Below the pieces are notes generated by a model that had not been told where the DNA came from, made no database searches, and saw only the letters and a list, made by a program, of their open reading frames with translations. Shown one piece after another: positions 32,294 to 40,300 of a stretch of 64,000 nucleotides of DNA. Both the position numbers and the translations under genes were made by a program. Origin of the DNA: Streptomyces sp. NBC_01255 (GTDB lineage: Bacteria; Actinomycetota; Actinomycetes; Streptomycetales; Streptomycetaceae); assembly GCF_036226445.1 (NCBI RefSeq), contig NZ_CP108474.1, positions 2,418,001 to 2,482,000 on the forward strand, read 5' to 3'. The number at the start of each line of letters is the position of its first letter. Position 1 is the first letter of the stretch.

Positions 32294-33280
32294 TCACCTG
32301 CGTCGTTCGGTCGACACGATCAGCCAGACGCCGGCCACGACGATCGCGCCGCCGAGGAGGAGCGGCCAGGTGAGGGCCTCGTTCAGAACGAGCGCGCCGA
32401 GGGCGACGGCGACCACGGGATTGACGTACGCGTAGGTGGCGACCAGGGAGATCGGGGCGGCCTGGAGGAGCCAGGCGTACGCGGTGAAGGCGATCAGCGA
32501 GCCGAAGACGACCAGGTAGGCGAGGGCGGCCCAGGAGCGGGTGGAGACCTCGGCGAGGTCGAAGCCGTGCTGCTCGCCGCGGATCAGGCCGACCGCGAGG
32601 CCCGCGAGACCGCCGGCGATCATCTCGTACGCGCTGGCGGTGAACGGGTTGGCCGGCATCGGCAGGCGCGAGGAGGAGAAGGAGCCCACGGACCAGCAGA
32701 GGGTCGCGACGACGACGAGGAGGACGCCGCCGATCCGCACGTCGCCGCTGAGTCCGGGGAGGGTCAGGACGGCGAGGCCCGCGAGGCCGAGGAGCACGCC
32801 GGCGGTGCCGCCGAGGGTGGGCCGGTCGCCGGAGACGGCCTTGAGGACGACGACCCAGGCGGGGACGACGGCGATGAGGAGCGCGGCGAGGCCGGACGGG
32901 ATGGAGGTCTCGGCGAGGACGACGAGGCCGTTTCCGCCGAGGATGAGGAGCAGGCCGACGAGGACGGCCGAGGCGAGCTGCCGGCGGGTCACCTTGAGGG
33001 CGGCGGGGCCCTGCCGCCAGGCGATGATCCCGGTCAGGAGCAGTCCGGCGGTGACGAAGCGGGCGCCGCCGGAGAGGAAGGGCGGGACCGTCTCCACGAC
33101 GATCCGGATGCCGAGGTAGGTCGACCCCCAGACGACGTACACGATGCCGAGCGCGGCCCATACGGCGCCGGTGATCCGGCGGGCCTGGACGGTGGCGGTG
33201 CCGGCGGCGGTGGTCGTACGGGGTTCGGGGGTGGTGGTCTGCTGCACCTCGGGGGCCGGGTCGACGGCGGGGCTTGTCAT
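32294..33280 (-). CDS. EamA/DMT family transporter
   Basis: 328-residue integral membrane protein with about 10 hydrophobic helices in two EamA repeats (ITGAVWAALGIVYVVWGSTY and a second repeat near VLLVVVATLCWSVGSFS). Such proteins export amino acids or metabolites in exchange for protons. Start ATG 33280 (MTSPAVDPAPEV); the longer open frame upstream is not conserved. It is divergent from a small membrane protein gene, with 165 bp between. The substrate is unknown. Confidence 0.92.
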   Translation of the reverse strand: MTSPAVDPAPEVQQTTTPEPRTTTAAGTATVQARRITGAVWAALGIVYVVWGSTYLGIRIVVETVPPFLSGGARFVTAGLLLTGIIAWRQGPAALKVTRRQLASAVLVGLLLILGGNGLVVLAETSIPSGLAALLIAVVPAWVVVLKAVSGDRPTLGGTAGVLLGLAGLAVLTLPGLSGDVRIGGVLLVVVATLCWSVGSFSSSRLPMPANPFTASAYEMIAGGLAGLAVGLIRGEQHGFDLAEVSTRSWAALAYLVVFGSLIAFTAYAWLLQAAPISLVATYAYVNPVVAVALGALVLNEALTWPLLLGGAIVVAGVWLIVSTERRR

Positions 33281-33445
33281 GTGCAGGAGAGTAAGGAGTC
33301 CAGGCGGCGAAGGCCAAGAAATTTGCCCGCCTTCGGGCAGGGAAGCCGGAATCCGGGCGGATGAAACGGGGGTAAGGGCCTGTCGGTGCGGGTGGTGACA
33401 GGATGACCCCGACCGCGACAGCGAATGAGCGCATGGGGGAAAAGC

Positions 33446-33640
33446 ATGATCCTGATGGTCCTGATCGGCGTCCTGGTGCTCGCCGTAGGCGGGTGCGTCT
33501 GCGTCGTGTGGGCGGCGCGGGGCGGCCCGCGCTGGGTCCGCGGAGTGGCCAAGGTGACCCTGCTCGGCGGCGAGGTGGTCCGCGACCACCAGCGGCGGAG
33601 CCGTAAGCAGCAGGGCGACGGCGGCGCGATCGGCGAGTAG
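33446..33640 (+). CDS. Small single-span membrane protein
   Basis: 64 residues if it starts at ATG 33446, which is preceded by GGGGGAAAAGC; a second ATG at 33425 would add 7 residues. The product is one hydrophobic segment (ILMVLIGVLVLAVGGCVCVVW) followed by a basic tail (HQRRSRKQQ). I recognise no family. It is convergent with the PucR gene, 25 bp away. The coding case rests on composition, the ribosome site and the clean TM segment. Confidence 0.6.
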   Translation: MILMVLIGVLVLAVGGCVCVVWAARGGPRWVRGVAKVTLLGGEVVRDHQRRSRKQQGDGGAIGE

Positions 33641-33665
33641 GGGGAGGCCGTACGGGACACCGCCG

Positions 33666-35219
33666 TCAGGGCGTGTCCTCGCCGGTCGCCTTCAGCGCCA
33701 GCCACAGCTCCATCCGTACGTCCGCGTCGTCCAGCGAACGACCCAGGATCTCCTCCACGCGCCGCATCCGGTAGCGCAGGGTGTGCCGGTGGACGCCCAG
33801 GTCCGCCGCCGCCGCGTCCCACTGGCCGTGCCGGGAGAGCCACGCGCGCAGGGAGGCGACCAGGTCGCCGCGGCCCGTCGCGTCGTGCTCCCGCAGCGCG
33901 CGGAGCATGCCGTCGGCGAAGGCGCGGACGGCGTCGTCGGCGAGGAGCGGCAGCACCGAACCGGCGGCCAGCTCCTCGTGCTCGACGAGCGCACGGCCCC
34001 GCCGGCGGGCGACCGCGAGGGCCTGCTCCGCCTGCTTGTACGCGGCCGCCGCGGCGACCGGACCGGCCGGGGCCGAGAGCCCGACGACGACGCCGGCCTC
34101 CTCCGCCTCCCGCTCCGTGTACCCGTGGCACTCCGATACGACGGCGCCCCCGTCCCCGGCGAGGACGACGAGCCGCCCCTCGCTCTCCGGGACCGTGAGC
34201 ACAGCCTCGCCGGCCCGGGCGGCGGCCGTCTCCAGGGTCTCGGCGAGGGCCGGCAGCGAGGCCTCGCCCGCCGGCTCGCCCCCGGCGGGTTCGGCGACGA
34301 TCAGCCGGAAGGGGGCGTCGAGCAGCCCGCCGTACACGTCCCCCGCGACCGCGCGGGCGTGGTCCGGCTGCCCCGAGAGCAACATCCGCAGGACGGCCGC
34401 GCCGAGCCGGTGCTCCGCGGCCTGGAGCGAGCGTGAACGTTCCGTCGTGAGGGTGAGCAGGGCGATCGCCGAGTGCACCGCGTACCGCTCGGCCGTCCCG
34501 AGGGGCGCGCCCGTGCCGACCGCGAGCGCGCCCCGCACGCGCCGACCGGTGCCGAGCGACTGGAGTTCGACGCGGTCGTCCGTACCGCCCACCACGGCGC
34601 TCGCGGGCGCGGGCCGGTCGCGCAGCCGCTCCACGTCGGGGGTGAGCCGGGCGGCCCGGCGGGCGGCCCACTCGGGCGAGACGGCGACGACCGTGCCGGA
34701 GGTGTCGTACAGCGCGGCCCAGCCGTCGACATGCGCGGCGAGCCGGGCGACGACGGCTTCCGGGCCTTCGGCGAGCGCGGCGCGGGTCAGCTCGCGCTGG
34801 GCCTCGAAACCGGCCGTGACGGCGCGGTACTGGTCGGCGGAGATGGCCGCCGAGACCGCCTTGCTGATCGCCAGGAACGGGGTCCTGCGCGGCACCTCCA
34901 GGAGCGGCAGGTGTTCCTCACGCGCCGCGTCGAGCAGGGCCGGCGGGATCGCCTCGTAGTTGACGCCGACGGCGAACCCGAGCCCGACGACACCCGCGCC
35001 GAGCAGCCGCCGCACGTATCGGCGCATCGCGTCCAGGTCCTCCGCGTCCAGCGTGAGCGCGGTGGTGAGCAGGAGCTCGCCGCCCTCCATGTACGGGACG
35101 GGGTCGGCCAGCTCGCTGACGTGGGCCCAGCGGACGGGGGTGTCGAGGCGGTCCTCACCCGCGCGGACGATCAGCTTGAGGGCGGAGTGCTGCACGAGCG
35201 AGGCGAGGGTGGGCGGCAT
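33666..35219 (-). CDS. PucR family transcriptional regulator
   Basis: 517 residues. The N-terminal PucR sensor domain (about 1-125) starts MPPTLASLVQHSALKLIVRAG. The C-terminal end has a helix-turn-helix (WDAAAADLGVHRHTLRYRMRRV) preceded by a linker region. PucR proteins control purine, allantoin and GABA/amine catabolism; here the nearby gabT, polyamine operon and aldehyde dehydrogenases make amine or GABA catabolism the likely target. Start at 35219 immediately precedes a strong hairpin that ends the upstream gene, so this gene must have its own promoter in a short 45-bp space or read through. Confidence 0.9.
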   Translation of the reverse strand: MPPTLASLVQHSALKLIVRAGEDRLDTPVRWAHVSELADPVPYMEGGELLLTTALTLDAEDLDAMRRYVRRLLGAGVVGLGFAVGVNYEAIPPALLDAAREEHLPLLEVPRRTPFLAISKAVSAAISADQYRAVTAGFEAQRELTRAALAEGPEAVVARLAAHVDGWAALYDTSGTVVAVSPEWAARRAARLTPDVERLRDRPAPASAVVGGTDDRVELQSLGTGRRVRGALAVGTGAPLGTAERYAVHSAIALLTLTTERSRSLQAAEHRLGAAVLRMLLSGQPDHARAVAGDVYGGLLDAPFRLIVAEPAGGEPAGEASLPALAETLETAAARAGEAVLTVPESEGRLVVLAGDGGAVVSECHGYTEREAEEAGVVVGLSAPAGPVAAAAAYKQAEQALAVARRRGRALVEHEELAAGSVLPLLADDAVRAFADGMLRALREHDATGRGDLVASLRAWLSRHGQWDAAAADLGVHRHTLRYRMRRVEEILGRSLDDADVRMELWLALKATGEDTP

Positions 35220-35244
35220 TGGGGACCGTCGGACCTTTGGGCGA

Positions 35245-35274
35245 GGGGGCGCCGCTCAGCCGAGCGGCGCCCCC
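35245..35274 (-). terminator. Hairpin between the ATPase gene and pucR
   Basis: GGGGGCGCCGCT at 35245-35256 pairs perfectly with AGCGGCGCCCCC at 35263-35274 around CAGCCG. It lies after the 831-residue ATPase gene (stop near 35303) and before the PucR start (35219), both on the minus strand. Confidence 0.85.
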
Positions 35275-35302
35275 GATTGTGCCAGGGCGTAAAGACCCCC
35301 GC

Positions 35303-37798
35303 TCAGCCGCGGAGCTCGACGAGGAGCGGTGGGGTGTGTTCGCCGCGCACATGGGTGAGGGAGAGGACGGCGTGCCCGGGGGGCACGGCATGAGCGAGAT
35401 CGGACGCGGACCACCGCTGCCGCTCCACTTCCCGGACGGTGACGGCCTCGGTGGTCACGGCCTTGCCCGTCACCAGCTTGCGCAGGGCGTGGAACGCCCT
35501 GGTCATCGGCTGGTCGGCGAAGACGGTGTGGTGGGCCACCTCGGTCGTCTCCACCCGTTCGGTACCCCACGCCTCGGCGAAGGCGCGGCCGTCCCAGGTG
35601 GGGAGCCCGGCGAAGGCCATCCGGCAGCCGACGCCGGCGAGGAGCGGTCCGTGCAGCGCCTCGGGCACCTCCGCGAGGGTACGGAGGGCCAGGACGACGC
35701 CCGCGTTCTGCGGGCGCAGCCGTTGAAGGCCCCGCACGGTCCCCGGCGTGAGCGCGCCCGCCGCGTCGTCGAGCACCAGGCAGGCGAAGTGCCCGCTCCC
35801 GGCACGGTCCCGGGTCACCTGCTGGAACTGGGCGAGCAGCAGCCGGTTGAGCAGGCGCGCGGCTTCCTCGTGGCCGCCTTCCGGCAGGGTGACCCGCACG
35901 CGCATCGGGTGCTGGGCGACGGCCCTGAGGGAGAACGGCCGCACGTCGCGGCCGCCGCCGAAGAACTCGGCGAAGACGGGTCGGTCGAGGGCGGTGAGCC
36001 GGTCGGCGAGCACGGGGCCCACATCGGTCGCGGTGCCGACCTGGCGCATCCGGGATTCCAGCTCACGGCGCATCGCCTGCGCTCCGTCGGCCGGCAGCAG
36101 GTCGAGCAGTGCCCCCAGGACCTCGGGGCGGGCTTCGAGCAGTTCCCGCAGGACCGGGACGGTCGGGAAGCGCCCGTACGCGGCCCGGTAGGGGCCGATG
36201 AGCTGGGCGAGCACCGTGGCGGCGCGCCGGGTCTCCACGCCTTCCATGTCGCCGACGAGCCCTTCGGCGAGGAAGCCCGCGGCCTCGTCCGGGTCGGTGG
36301 CCCCCGCGTACAGGTCCAGGTCGTACCGGGAGGAGGCGTCTCCGATGCGGACCACGACGTCGTACGCCTCGTCGGGGCCGAGCGGCGCCCCGGCCGCGCC
36401 GACGGCGACGACGGCGACGGCTCCGGTGAGCGCCTGGAGGGTGAGCGACTCGACGACGGGCGCGACGAGTGAGCGGGTCTTGCCCGCGCCGGAGGGGCCC
36501 ACAGCGAGGAGGGAGGTGCCGAGGAGCCCGGGATCGAGCGCGAGACCGGCACCGTGGTAGGCGCGCGGGGTGCGCTCGGCGGCCGCCCAGCGTCCCACCC
36601 GGACCTGTCCCAGGAGCAGGTCGTGGGGGGCGGAACGGCTCGGCAGGTCACGGTCGCCCGACGGGTGCGCGTCCGCCGCGGCGCCCTGACGGAGGAGGGC
36701 GTCGACGAGGGCGGCACGGCGCTTGGCGTCCTGGTCGGTGTTCTGCCAGCCGCGGCGGACCCGTGCGCAGTCGACGTCGTTCATCCGCCCGGTGGCCAGT
36801 TCGCCGGCGAGCAGGTCGGCGGCGCGGTGCTGGCCCGCTTCCCTGAGCTCGGGCCATTGGGAGCGGGGGGGTTCGGGGGTGGCCGGGGCGGTGGGGGCCG
36901 GGGCAGCGCCGGGGGCGGACCGGGCGCGCCATGCGCGGAAGAGACCCGACCACTCGCCGACGCGGGCGAAGGGCCAGACGACCGCCGCCGTGATCAGCAC
37001 GCGCATGGGGTAGACGAAGAGCGGCGACTTGGGGACGTCCCAGCCGCCCGTGACCAGGGCGGCCAGGCAGGCGACCGGGTCGACGAGGGGCAGCGGGGGC
37101 CACCCGAGGCCGAGGTTCTCGGAGAAGACGAATCCCAGGACGATCAGCGCCCCCGCTCCCGTGAGCGCGGCGCGCACGGGCGGACGGCACCATCCGAGGT
37201 AGTAGCGGGGGACCTTGCCCCAGGAGCCGAGAGTGCCGATCCCCCACACGAGAAGGAGGAAGAGGACACCGTCGGCGACGCTGTGCGCCGCGGCGCCCTC
37301 CCAGTCCCTCGGCGCGGTGCTGAGTTCGTACCACCAGTCGTTCGGAGTGAAGGCGCGCAGCAGGAAGTCCGCGTACGGGAGGGCATTGTTCTGCCAGGCC
37401 GACCAGATGACCAGTCCGATGGCCACGGGGATCAGCATCCCGACGAAGGTGACCGGTGCGAGCCGCGCGGGTCCCTCGGGCGGCGGGACGTGCCGGAAAC
37501 GCCAGATGCCGAGTCCGGCCTTGGGGCGCGGGGCGTCGAGCCACTCGACGGCGGGCGAGGAGCCCGGCGCTCCCGTCGCTCCCGGCGCCCCGGGAGCGAC
37601 GGACGGCAAGGGCGGGACGCTCGGCGCGGCCGGATACGTGGGGGCGGCGGGGCGAACCTCGTAGGCCGGCGGCGCCGGAGGGACCTGCGGGGCTGTCGAG
37701 GGCACCTGGTGGGACTGGGCACCCGTCGGCGGTCCCGCCGGGCGGGGTACCGCGCCTCCCCTGGTGTCGCGTGACTCGTACGTGCCGTCGGTCTCCAT
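35303..37798 (-). CDS. Membrane-anchored VirD4/FtsK-like ATPase
   Basis: 831 residues. A Pro-rich N-terminus (about 15-85) is followed by about four membrane segments (116-134, 176-192, 212-228, 266-280). Then comes a P-loop ATPase domain with Walker A GPSGAGKTRS at about 433-442 and Walker B FACLVLDDAAGAL. The C-terminal part reads like a TraG/VirD4 or TraM-recognition-type motor (HHTVFADQPMTRAFHAL). Many streptomycetes have such a solitary conserved gene, usually called ATP/GTP-binding protein. No other secretion or conjugation gene is near, so the partner is unknown. Confidence 0.85.
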   Translation of the reverse strand: METDGTYESRDTRGGAVPRPAGPPTGAQSHQVPSTAPQVPPAPPAYEVRPAAPTYPAAPSVPPLPSVAPGAPGATGAPGSSPAVEWLDAPRPKAGLGIWRFRHVPPPEGPARLAPVTFVGMLIPVAIGLVIWSAWQNNALPYADFLLRAFTPNDWWYELSTAPRDWEGAAAHSVADGVLFLLLVWGIGTLGSWGKVPRYYLGWCRPPVRAALTGAGALIVLGFVFSENLGLGWPPLPLVDPVACLAALVTGGWDVPKSPLFVYPMRVLITAAVVWPFARVGEWSGLFRAWRARSAPGAAPAPTAPATPEPPRSQWPELREAGQHRAADLLAGELATGRMNDVDCARVRRGWQNTDQDAKRRAALVDALLRQGAAADAHPSGDRDLPSRSAPHDLLLGQVRVGRWAAAERTPRAYHGAGLALDPGLLGTSLLAVGPSGAGKTRSLVAPVVESLTLQALTGAVAVVAVGAAGAPLGPDEAYDVVVRIGDASSRYDLDLYAGATDPDEAAGFLAEGLVGDMEGVETRRAATVLAQLIGPYRAAYGRFPTVPVLRELLEARPEVLGALLDLLPADGAQAMRRELESRMRQVGTATDVGPVLADRLTALDRPVFAEFFGGGRDVRPFSLRAVAQHPMRVRVTLPEGGHEEAARLLNRLLLAQFQQVTRDRAGSGHFACLVLDDAAGALTPGTVRGLQRLRPQNAGVVLALRTLAEVPEALHGPLLAGVGCRMAFAGLPTWDGRAFAEAWGTERVETTEVAHHTVFADQPMTRAFHALRKLVTGKAVTTEAVTVREVERQRWSASDLAHAVPPGHAVLSLTHVRGEHTPPLLVELRG

Positions 37799-38076
37799 GT
37801 ACCCCTGCCCCCTGACCAGCCAGGTCGCCGCGTCTGTGCCCCCGTCAATCTAGTGGGCCGGGAGCGCCCCGGAGGGGTTTCGCCCACCCGTACGGGCGAT
37901 CGCCGCCGAGTGGCGGAAACGGTCACCCTTGGAGGTGGAAACGGAGCCGCCATGTCCATCCCGGACAACGGCACACCCGCGATCACTCCCGATCGGCGCA
38001 TGCCGCACCCCCTCCCCCGCGCCTAGCCTGCGGAGGAAACCCGCAAGTGCGTCCAGAACACCCCCAGGAGCCCCGC
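37799..38076. other. 278-bp intergenic region before gabT
   Basis: This is the space between the divergent ATPase gene and gabT and must hold both promoters. A direct repeat GGAAACGG (37915-37922 and 37937-37944, 22 bp apart) lies in the centre. The gabT ribosome site AGGAG precedes its ATG by 7 bp. I see no gene in it. Confidence 0.6.
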
Positions 38077-39411
38077 ATGAACGCTGTCCCGCAGGAGCGG
38101 CGCGTCGTCACCGCCATCCCCGGTCCGAAGTCGCTGGAGCTTCAGGCCCGTCGTCTCGACACGGTCGCCGGTGGCGTCGGCTCCACGCTCCCCGTCTTCA
38201 CGAAGCGGGCCGGTGGCGGCATCATCGAGGACGTCGACGGCAACCGTCTGATCGACTTCGGCTCCGGCATCGCCGTGACCTCCGTCGGCGCCTCCGCCGA
38301 GGCCGTCGTCCGCCGCGCCTCCGCGCAGCTCCAGGACTTCACGCACACCTGCTTCATGGTGACGCCGTACGAGGGTTACGTGGAGGTCTGCGAGGCGCTC
38401 GCCGAGCTGACCCCGGGCGACCACGCCAAGAAGTCCGCGCTCTTCAACTCGGGCGCCGAGGCCGTCGAGAACGCGGTGAAGATCGCCCGCTCGTACACCA
38501 AGCGCCAGGCCGTCGTCGTCTTCGACCACGGCTACCACGGCCGTACGAACCTCACGATGGCGCTGACGTCGAAGAACATGCCGTACAAGCAGGGCTTCGG
38601 TCCGTTCGCCCCCGAGGTCTACCGCGTGCCGGTGGCCTACGGCTACCGCTGGCTCACCGGTGCCGAGAACTGCGGCCCCGAGGCCGCCGCCCAGGCGATC
38701 GACCAGATCAGCAAGCAGATCGGCGCCGACAACGTCGCCGCGATCATCATCGAGCCGGTCCTCGGCGAGGGCGGCTTCATCGAGCCGGCCAAGGGCTTCC
38801 TGCCGGCGATCGTGAAGTTCGCCAACGACAACGGCATCGTCTTCGTCGCCGACGAGATCCAGTCCGGCTTCTGCCGCACGGGCCAGTGGTTCGCGTGTGA
38901 GGACGAGGGCATCGTCCCGGACCTCATCACCACCGCCAAGGGCATCGCGGGCGGTCTGCCGCTCGCCGCCGTCACCGGTCGCGCCGAGATCATGGACTCC
39001 GTCCACGGCGGCGGTCTGGGCGGCACCTACGGTGGCAACCCGGTCGCCTGCGCCGGTGCGCTCGGCTCCATCGAGACGATGAAGGAGCTGGACCTCAACG
39101 GCAAGGCGCAGCGCATCGAGGAGGTCATGAAGGCCCGCCTCACCGCCATGCAGGAGAAGTTCCCGATCATCGGCGACATCCGCGGCCGCGGCGCCATGAT
39201 CGCCATCGAGCTCGTCAAGGACCCGGCGACCAAGGAGCCGTTCGCGGAGGCCGCGGGCGCCCTGGCGAAGGCCTGCCACGCCGAGGGCGTGCTGGTCCTG
39301 ACCTGTGGCACCTACGGCAACGTGCTGCGCTTCCTGCCGCCGCTGGTCATCGGCGAGGACCTGCTCAACGAGGGCCTCGACGTCATCGAGAACGCGTTCG
39401 CCCAGATCTGA
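38077..39411 (+). CDS. gabT: 4-aminobutyrate aminotransferase
   Basis: PLP-dependent class III aminotransferase converting GABA and 2-oxoglutarate to succinate semialdehyde and glutamate; 444 residues. The PLP lysine is K288 in TTAKGIAGGLP, the cofactor-binding FNSGAEAVENAVKIA is present, and FVADEIQSGFCRTG and GTYGGNPVACAGAL complete the family pattern. Start ATG 38077, with AGGAG 7 bp upstream. It plausibly takes the product of the polyamine route in this window. Its 3' end has a long inverted repeat (39470-39509). Confidence 0.94.
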   Translation: MNAVPQERRVVTAIPGPKSLELQARRLDTVAGGVGSTLPVFTKRAGGGIIEDVDGNRLIDFGSGIAVTSVGASAEAVVRRASAQLQDFTHTCFMVTPYEGYVEVCEALAELTPGDHAKKSALFNSGAEAVENAVKIARSYTKRQAVVVFDHGYHGRTNLTMALTSKNMPYKQGFGPFAPEVYRVPVAYGYRWLTGAENCGPEAAAQAIDQISKQIGADNVAAIIIEPVLGEGGFIEPAKGFLPAIVKFANDNGIVFVADEIQSGFCRTGQWFACEDEGIVPDLITTAKGIAGGLPLAAVTGRAEIMDSVHGGGLGGTYGGNPVACAGALGSIETMKELDLNGKAQRIEEVMKARLTAMQEKFPIIGDIRGRGAMIAIELVKDPATKEPFAEAAGALAKACHAEGVLVLTCGTYGNVLRFLPPLVIGEDLLNEGLDVIENAFAQI

Positions 39412-39424
39412 GTCGAACGGACCC

Positions 39425-39454
39425 TGTTCTCACACACGGTGTTCTCACACACGG
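39425..39454. repeat. Two perfect 15-bp direct repeats after gabT
   Basis: TGTTCTCACACACGG occurs twice head to tail (39425-39439 and 39440-39454). The second copy runs into TGTGAAGAC, forming a small TCACAC-acg-GTGTGA hairpin. It sits between the gabT stop and the terminator hairpin. Confidence 0.9.
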
Positions 39455-39469
39455 TGTGAAGACTCTGTG

Positions 39470-39509
39470 GGGGGCCGATGGCGGGATGCCCTTCCCGCTG
39501 TCGGCCCCC
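39470..39509 (+). terminator. Long hairpin ending the gabT transcript
   Basis: GGGGGCCGATGGCGGGA (39470-39486) pairs with TCCCGCTGTCGGCCCCC (39493-39509) with two mismatched positions in the middle and a 6-nt loop TGCCCT. It lies 58 bp past the gabT stop and just upstream of the PAP2 gene start. Confidence 0.85.
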
Positions 39510-39535
39510 TCTTCTCTGACGTACGGTTTCTGCAG

Positions 39536-40300
39536 ATGAGAGAAACACCCCGGGCGGAGCCTCCCCAGCCCCGCCCACACCGCGCCTCGGCGCACACCGC
39601 TGGAGCCTCGTGCTCCGGGACTCCTCACCGATCGGATGGCCGCCCGCCCCAAACCCCCCGGGGCGCGCGGCAGCCCGATCCCCTCGGCCGCCCTGGAACC
39701 ACCCCCCCTGTTCCAGGGCGGCCGGCTCTCTTCTCGGCGCTCGTCGCCCTCGTCGTCGTGACCTGGCAGGTGCTCGTCCACGGCCCCTTGGCCAGGCTCG
39801 ACGAGCGGGTGTCCCGTTCGCTGGTGGACTCGGTCCCCCGCACGCTGAGCGAACTCGCCTCCGACCTCGGCAACATGACGGTCGCCCTGCCGGTCCTCGT
39901 CTGCGCGATGGCGTACGCGGTGTGGCGCGGCCGCCGGCTCGCCGCCCTGTACGCGGGGCTCGCGATGGCCCTCGTACCTCTCCTGGTGATTCCGCTGAAG
40001 GAGTGGACGGCCCGGCCCGGCCCGCTGGAGCCGTGGGCTCAGGGCTACTACCCCTCCGGCCACACGGCCACCGCGATGGTCGCCTACTTCGGCGCGGCCT
40101 TCCTCGTCTCGAACCGGCTGATCCCCGTCGCCGCCGTGCTGACGGCGGTGACGGGGACCGGACTGATCCTGCGCGGCTACCACTGGCCCCTGGACGTGCT
40201 GGCCAGTCTGTGCCTGGGGGTGCTGATCCTGGCGGTCAGCTCCACGTGTACGAATCGAAGTTCTTCGAGAACGCCCACTGGTTGTAGCGGTCCCAGTTGA
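39536..40300 (+). CDS. PAP2 family membrane phosphatase
   Basis: 254 residues with about 5-6 hydrophobic segments. The phosphatase signature is complete: K-x5-R-P (LKEWTARPGP), PSGH (YYPSGHTATA) and R-x5-H (LRGYHWPLDV). Members dephosphorylate phosphatidic acid, undecaprenyl diphosphate or related lipids. Start ATG 39536 is the first in frame with coding sense, but no clear ribosome site precedes it, so a leaderless or later start is possible. The last 22 codons overlap the chitinase gene on the other strand. Confidence 0.85.
   Translation: MRETPRAEPPQPRPHRASAHTAGASCSGTPHRSDGRPPQTPRGARQPDPLGRPGTTPPVPGRPALFSALVALVVVTWQVLVHGPLARLDERVSRSLVDSVPRTLSELASDLGNMTVALPVLVCAMAYAVWRGRRLAALYAGLAMALVPLLVIPLKEWTARPGPLEPWAQGYYPSGHTATAMVAYFGAAFLVSNRLIPVAAVLTAVTGTGLILRGYHWPLDVLASLCLGVLILAVSSTCTNRSSSRTPTGCSGPS

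Noticed and set aside
33403..33606. 67-residue frame overlapping the small membrane-protein gene in another phase
   Set aside because: No ribosome site; Arg/Gly/Pro-rich product typical of a GC shadow, whereas the other phase gives a clean membrane segment.
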